12,234 nucleotides of DNA from Promethearchaeota archaeon. Lineage in GTDB: Archaea > Asgardarchaeota > Lokiarchaeia > Sigynarchaeales > SOKP01. The translations under genes were made by a program, and so were the position numbers. Below the pieces are notes generated by a model. It was given only the letters and a program-made list of their open reading frames with translations. It was not told the DNA's origin and made no database searches. Where the stretch lies: positions 1-12,234 of the forward strand of contig JAUXAJ010000150.1 of NCBI GenBank assembly GCA_030620005.1. Direction: 5' to 3'. Below are positions 11,655 to 12,234 of the stretch, piece by piece (position 1 is the first letter of the stretch; the number at the start of each line of letters is the position of its first letter).

Positions 11655-12234
11655 TTAGTTTGATAAAACTGAATTTATTTTTCCCTCAATTAATAAGCAA
11701 TCTAATAAAACAATAGCCGTCATTGCTTCAACAACAACAACGGCTCTAGAAACTATACATGGGTCGTGCCGTCCCGTAAATTCGATCTCGGTGGTTTTCA
11801 TGGCGTCAATGTTTACGGTTTTTTGAGGAATACCAATTGTTGGCGTTGGTTTTACGGCAACCGTAAATTCAATTGGCATGCCAATGGAAACACCTCCTAT
11901 AATTCCATCTGAATCGTTCTTGCTCGTTTTAATTTTTCCTTTTTTAATAATCCAAGGATCGTTATGTTCAGATCCTTTCATTTCAGCGGCTTTAAAATCC
12001 GCTCCGAATTCAATCCCTTTTATTGCAGGAATGGAAAAAATCGCATTACTTATTCTTGATTCGAGACTATTAAAAACTGGCCCACCAACACCTTCAGGGA
12101 AGTTCTTCACGACGCACTTTATGGTTCCGCCTATAGAATCTTTTTGGTCTTGGACATCCTTGATTATTTTTTCCATTAAAATTGATTTTTCCCTATTTAA
12201 GGCTCTAACGGGGGATTTTTCCCTTTGGTCGATG
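11655..12234 (-). CDS. aroC: Chorismate synthase, C-terminal part
   Basis: Chorismate synthase converts 5-enolpyruvylshikimate-3-phosphate to chorismate with reduced FMN, the last common step to aromatic amino acids. About 192 C-terminal residues are here; the frame continues without a stop to the right edge, so the first half lies outside the window and the ATG at 12176 is internal. Before it the frame reads SPVR followed about 24 residues later by DSIGG, as in the family. Further motifs in order: PEGVGGPVFNSL, AIKGIEFGADF, GSEHND, DGIIGGVSIGMPI, KPTPTIGIPQKTV and GRHDPCIVSRA. These include the FMN-site residues of this region. The usual GGIS[NT]G reads GGVSIG. The stop at 11655 is at the normal family end. 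The Gfo/Idh/MocA gene follows after 18 nt. Confidence 0.93.
   Translation of the reverse strand, partial: IDQREKSPVRALNREKSILMEKIIKDVQDQKDSIGGTIKCVVKNFPEGVGGPVFNSLESRISNAIFSIPAIKGIEFGADFKAAEMKGSEHNDPWIIKKGKIKTSKNDSDGIIGGVSIGMPIEFTVAVKPTPTIGIPQKTVNIDAMKTTEIEFTGRHDPCIVSRAVVVVEAMTAIVLLDCLLIEGKINSVLSN

Overview
The window looks like a piece of an AT-rich archaeal chromosome (roughly one third G+C by eye). Archaeal signs are the Clp1/Grc3-type polynucleotide kinase, the Mut7-C zinc-ribbon protein, an FmdE-like protein, a DUF169 protein, a GGTGA-type ribosome binding site, and TATA-like boxes placed so that several transcripts would be leaderless or have very short leaders. An Asgard (Lokiarchaeia-like) origin fits the gene set and base composition, but no marker here proves it.

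Layout from left to right. 1-336: the 5' third of a tnpB gene of an IS200/IS605-type element, on the minus strand and running off the left edge. Upstream of it, 337-672 has no gene but holds a 14-bp tandem repeat, an IS-like hairpin (433-474) and an inverted repeat (577-607). 673-1047 encodes a small, very acidic protein with four C-terminal cysteines. 1148-2131 encodes a membrane-anchored alpha/beta hydrolase. Convergent to it, on the minus strand, lies a translationally coupled pair: an ATP-grasp enzyme (3311-4765) followed by an M14-type metallopeptidase-like protein (2154-3311), joined by a TGATG stop/start overlap. A divergent promoter region separates this pair from a DUF169 gene (4901-5668), which ends in a palindrome plus T-run terminator.

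From 5831 to the right edge everything is on the minus strand. In order of transcription: chorismate synthase (aroC, 5' end outside the window), a Gfo/Idh/MocA oxidoreductase 18 nt downstream, a small TPR-like protein, a Mut7-C RNase-domain protein, an FmdE-like protein with a zinc ribbon, a second alpha/beta hydrolase broken by a one-base frameshift in an A run, a GNAT acetyltransferase and a Clp1-type kinase. Most of these have their own AT-rich upstream gap with a TATA-like box, so apart from aroC and its neighbour this is a run of separate units rather than one long operon.

The most interesting part is the ATP-grasp/M14 pair. An enzyme predicted to form amide or peptide-like bonds is coupled to one predicted to break them. 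The peptidase member carries Gln where the first zinc-ligand His is expected (QHNE instead of HxxE), and the ATP-grasp member has an extra ExN-type motif at its N terminus. The Clp1-type kinase also has a non-standard Walker A start. No CRISPR array, tRNA or rRNA was seen.
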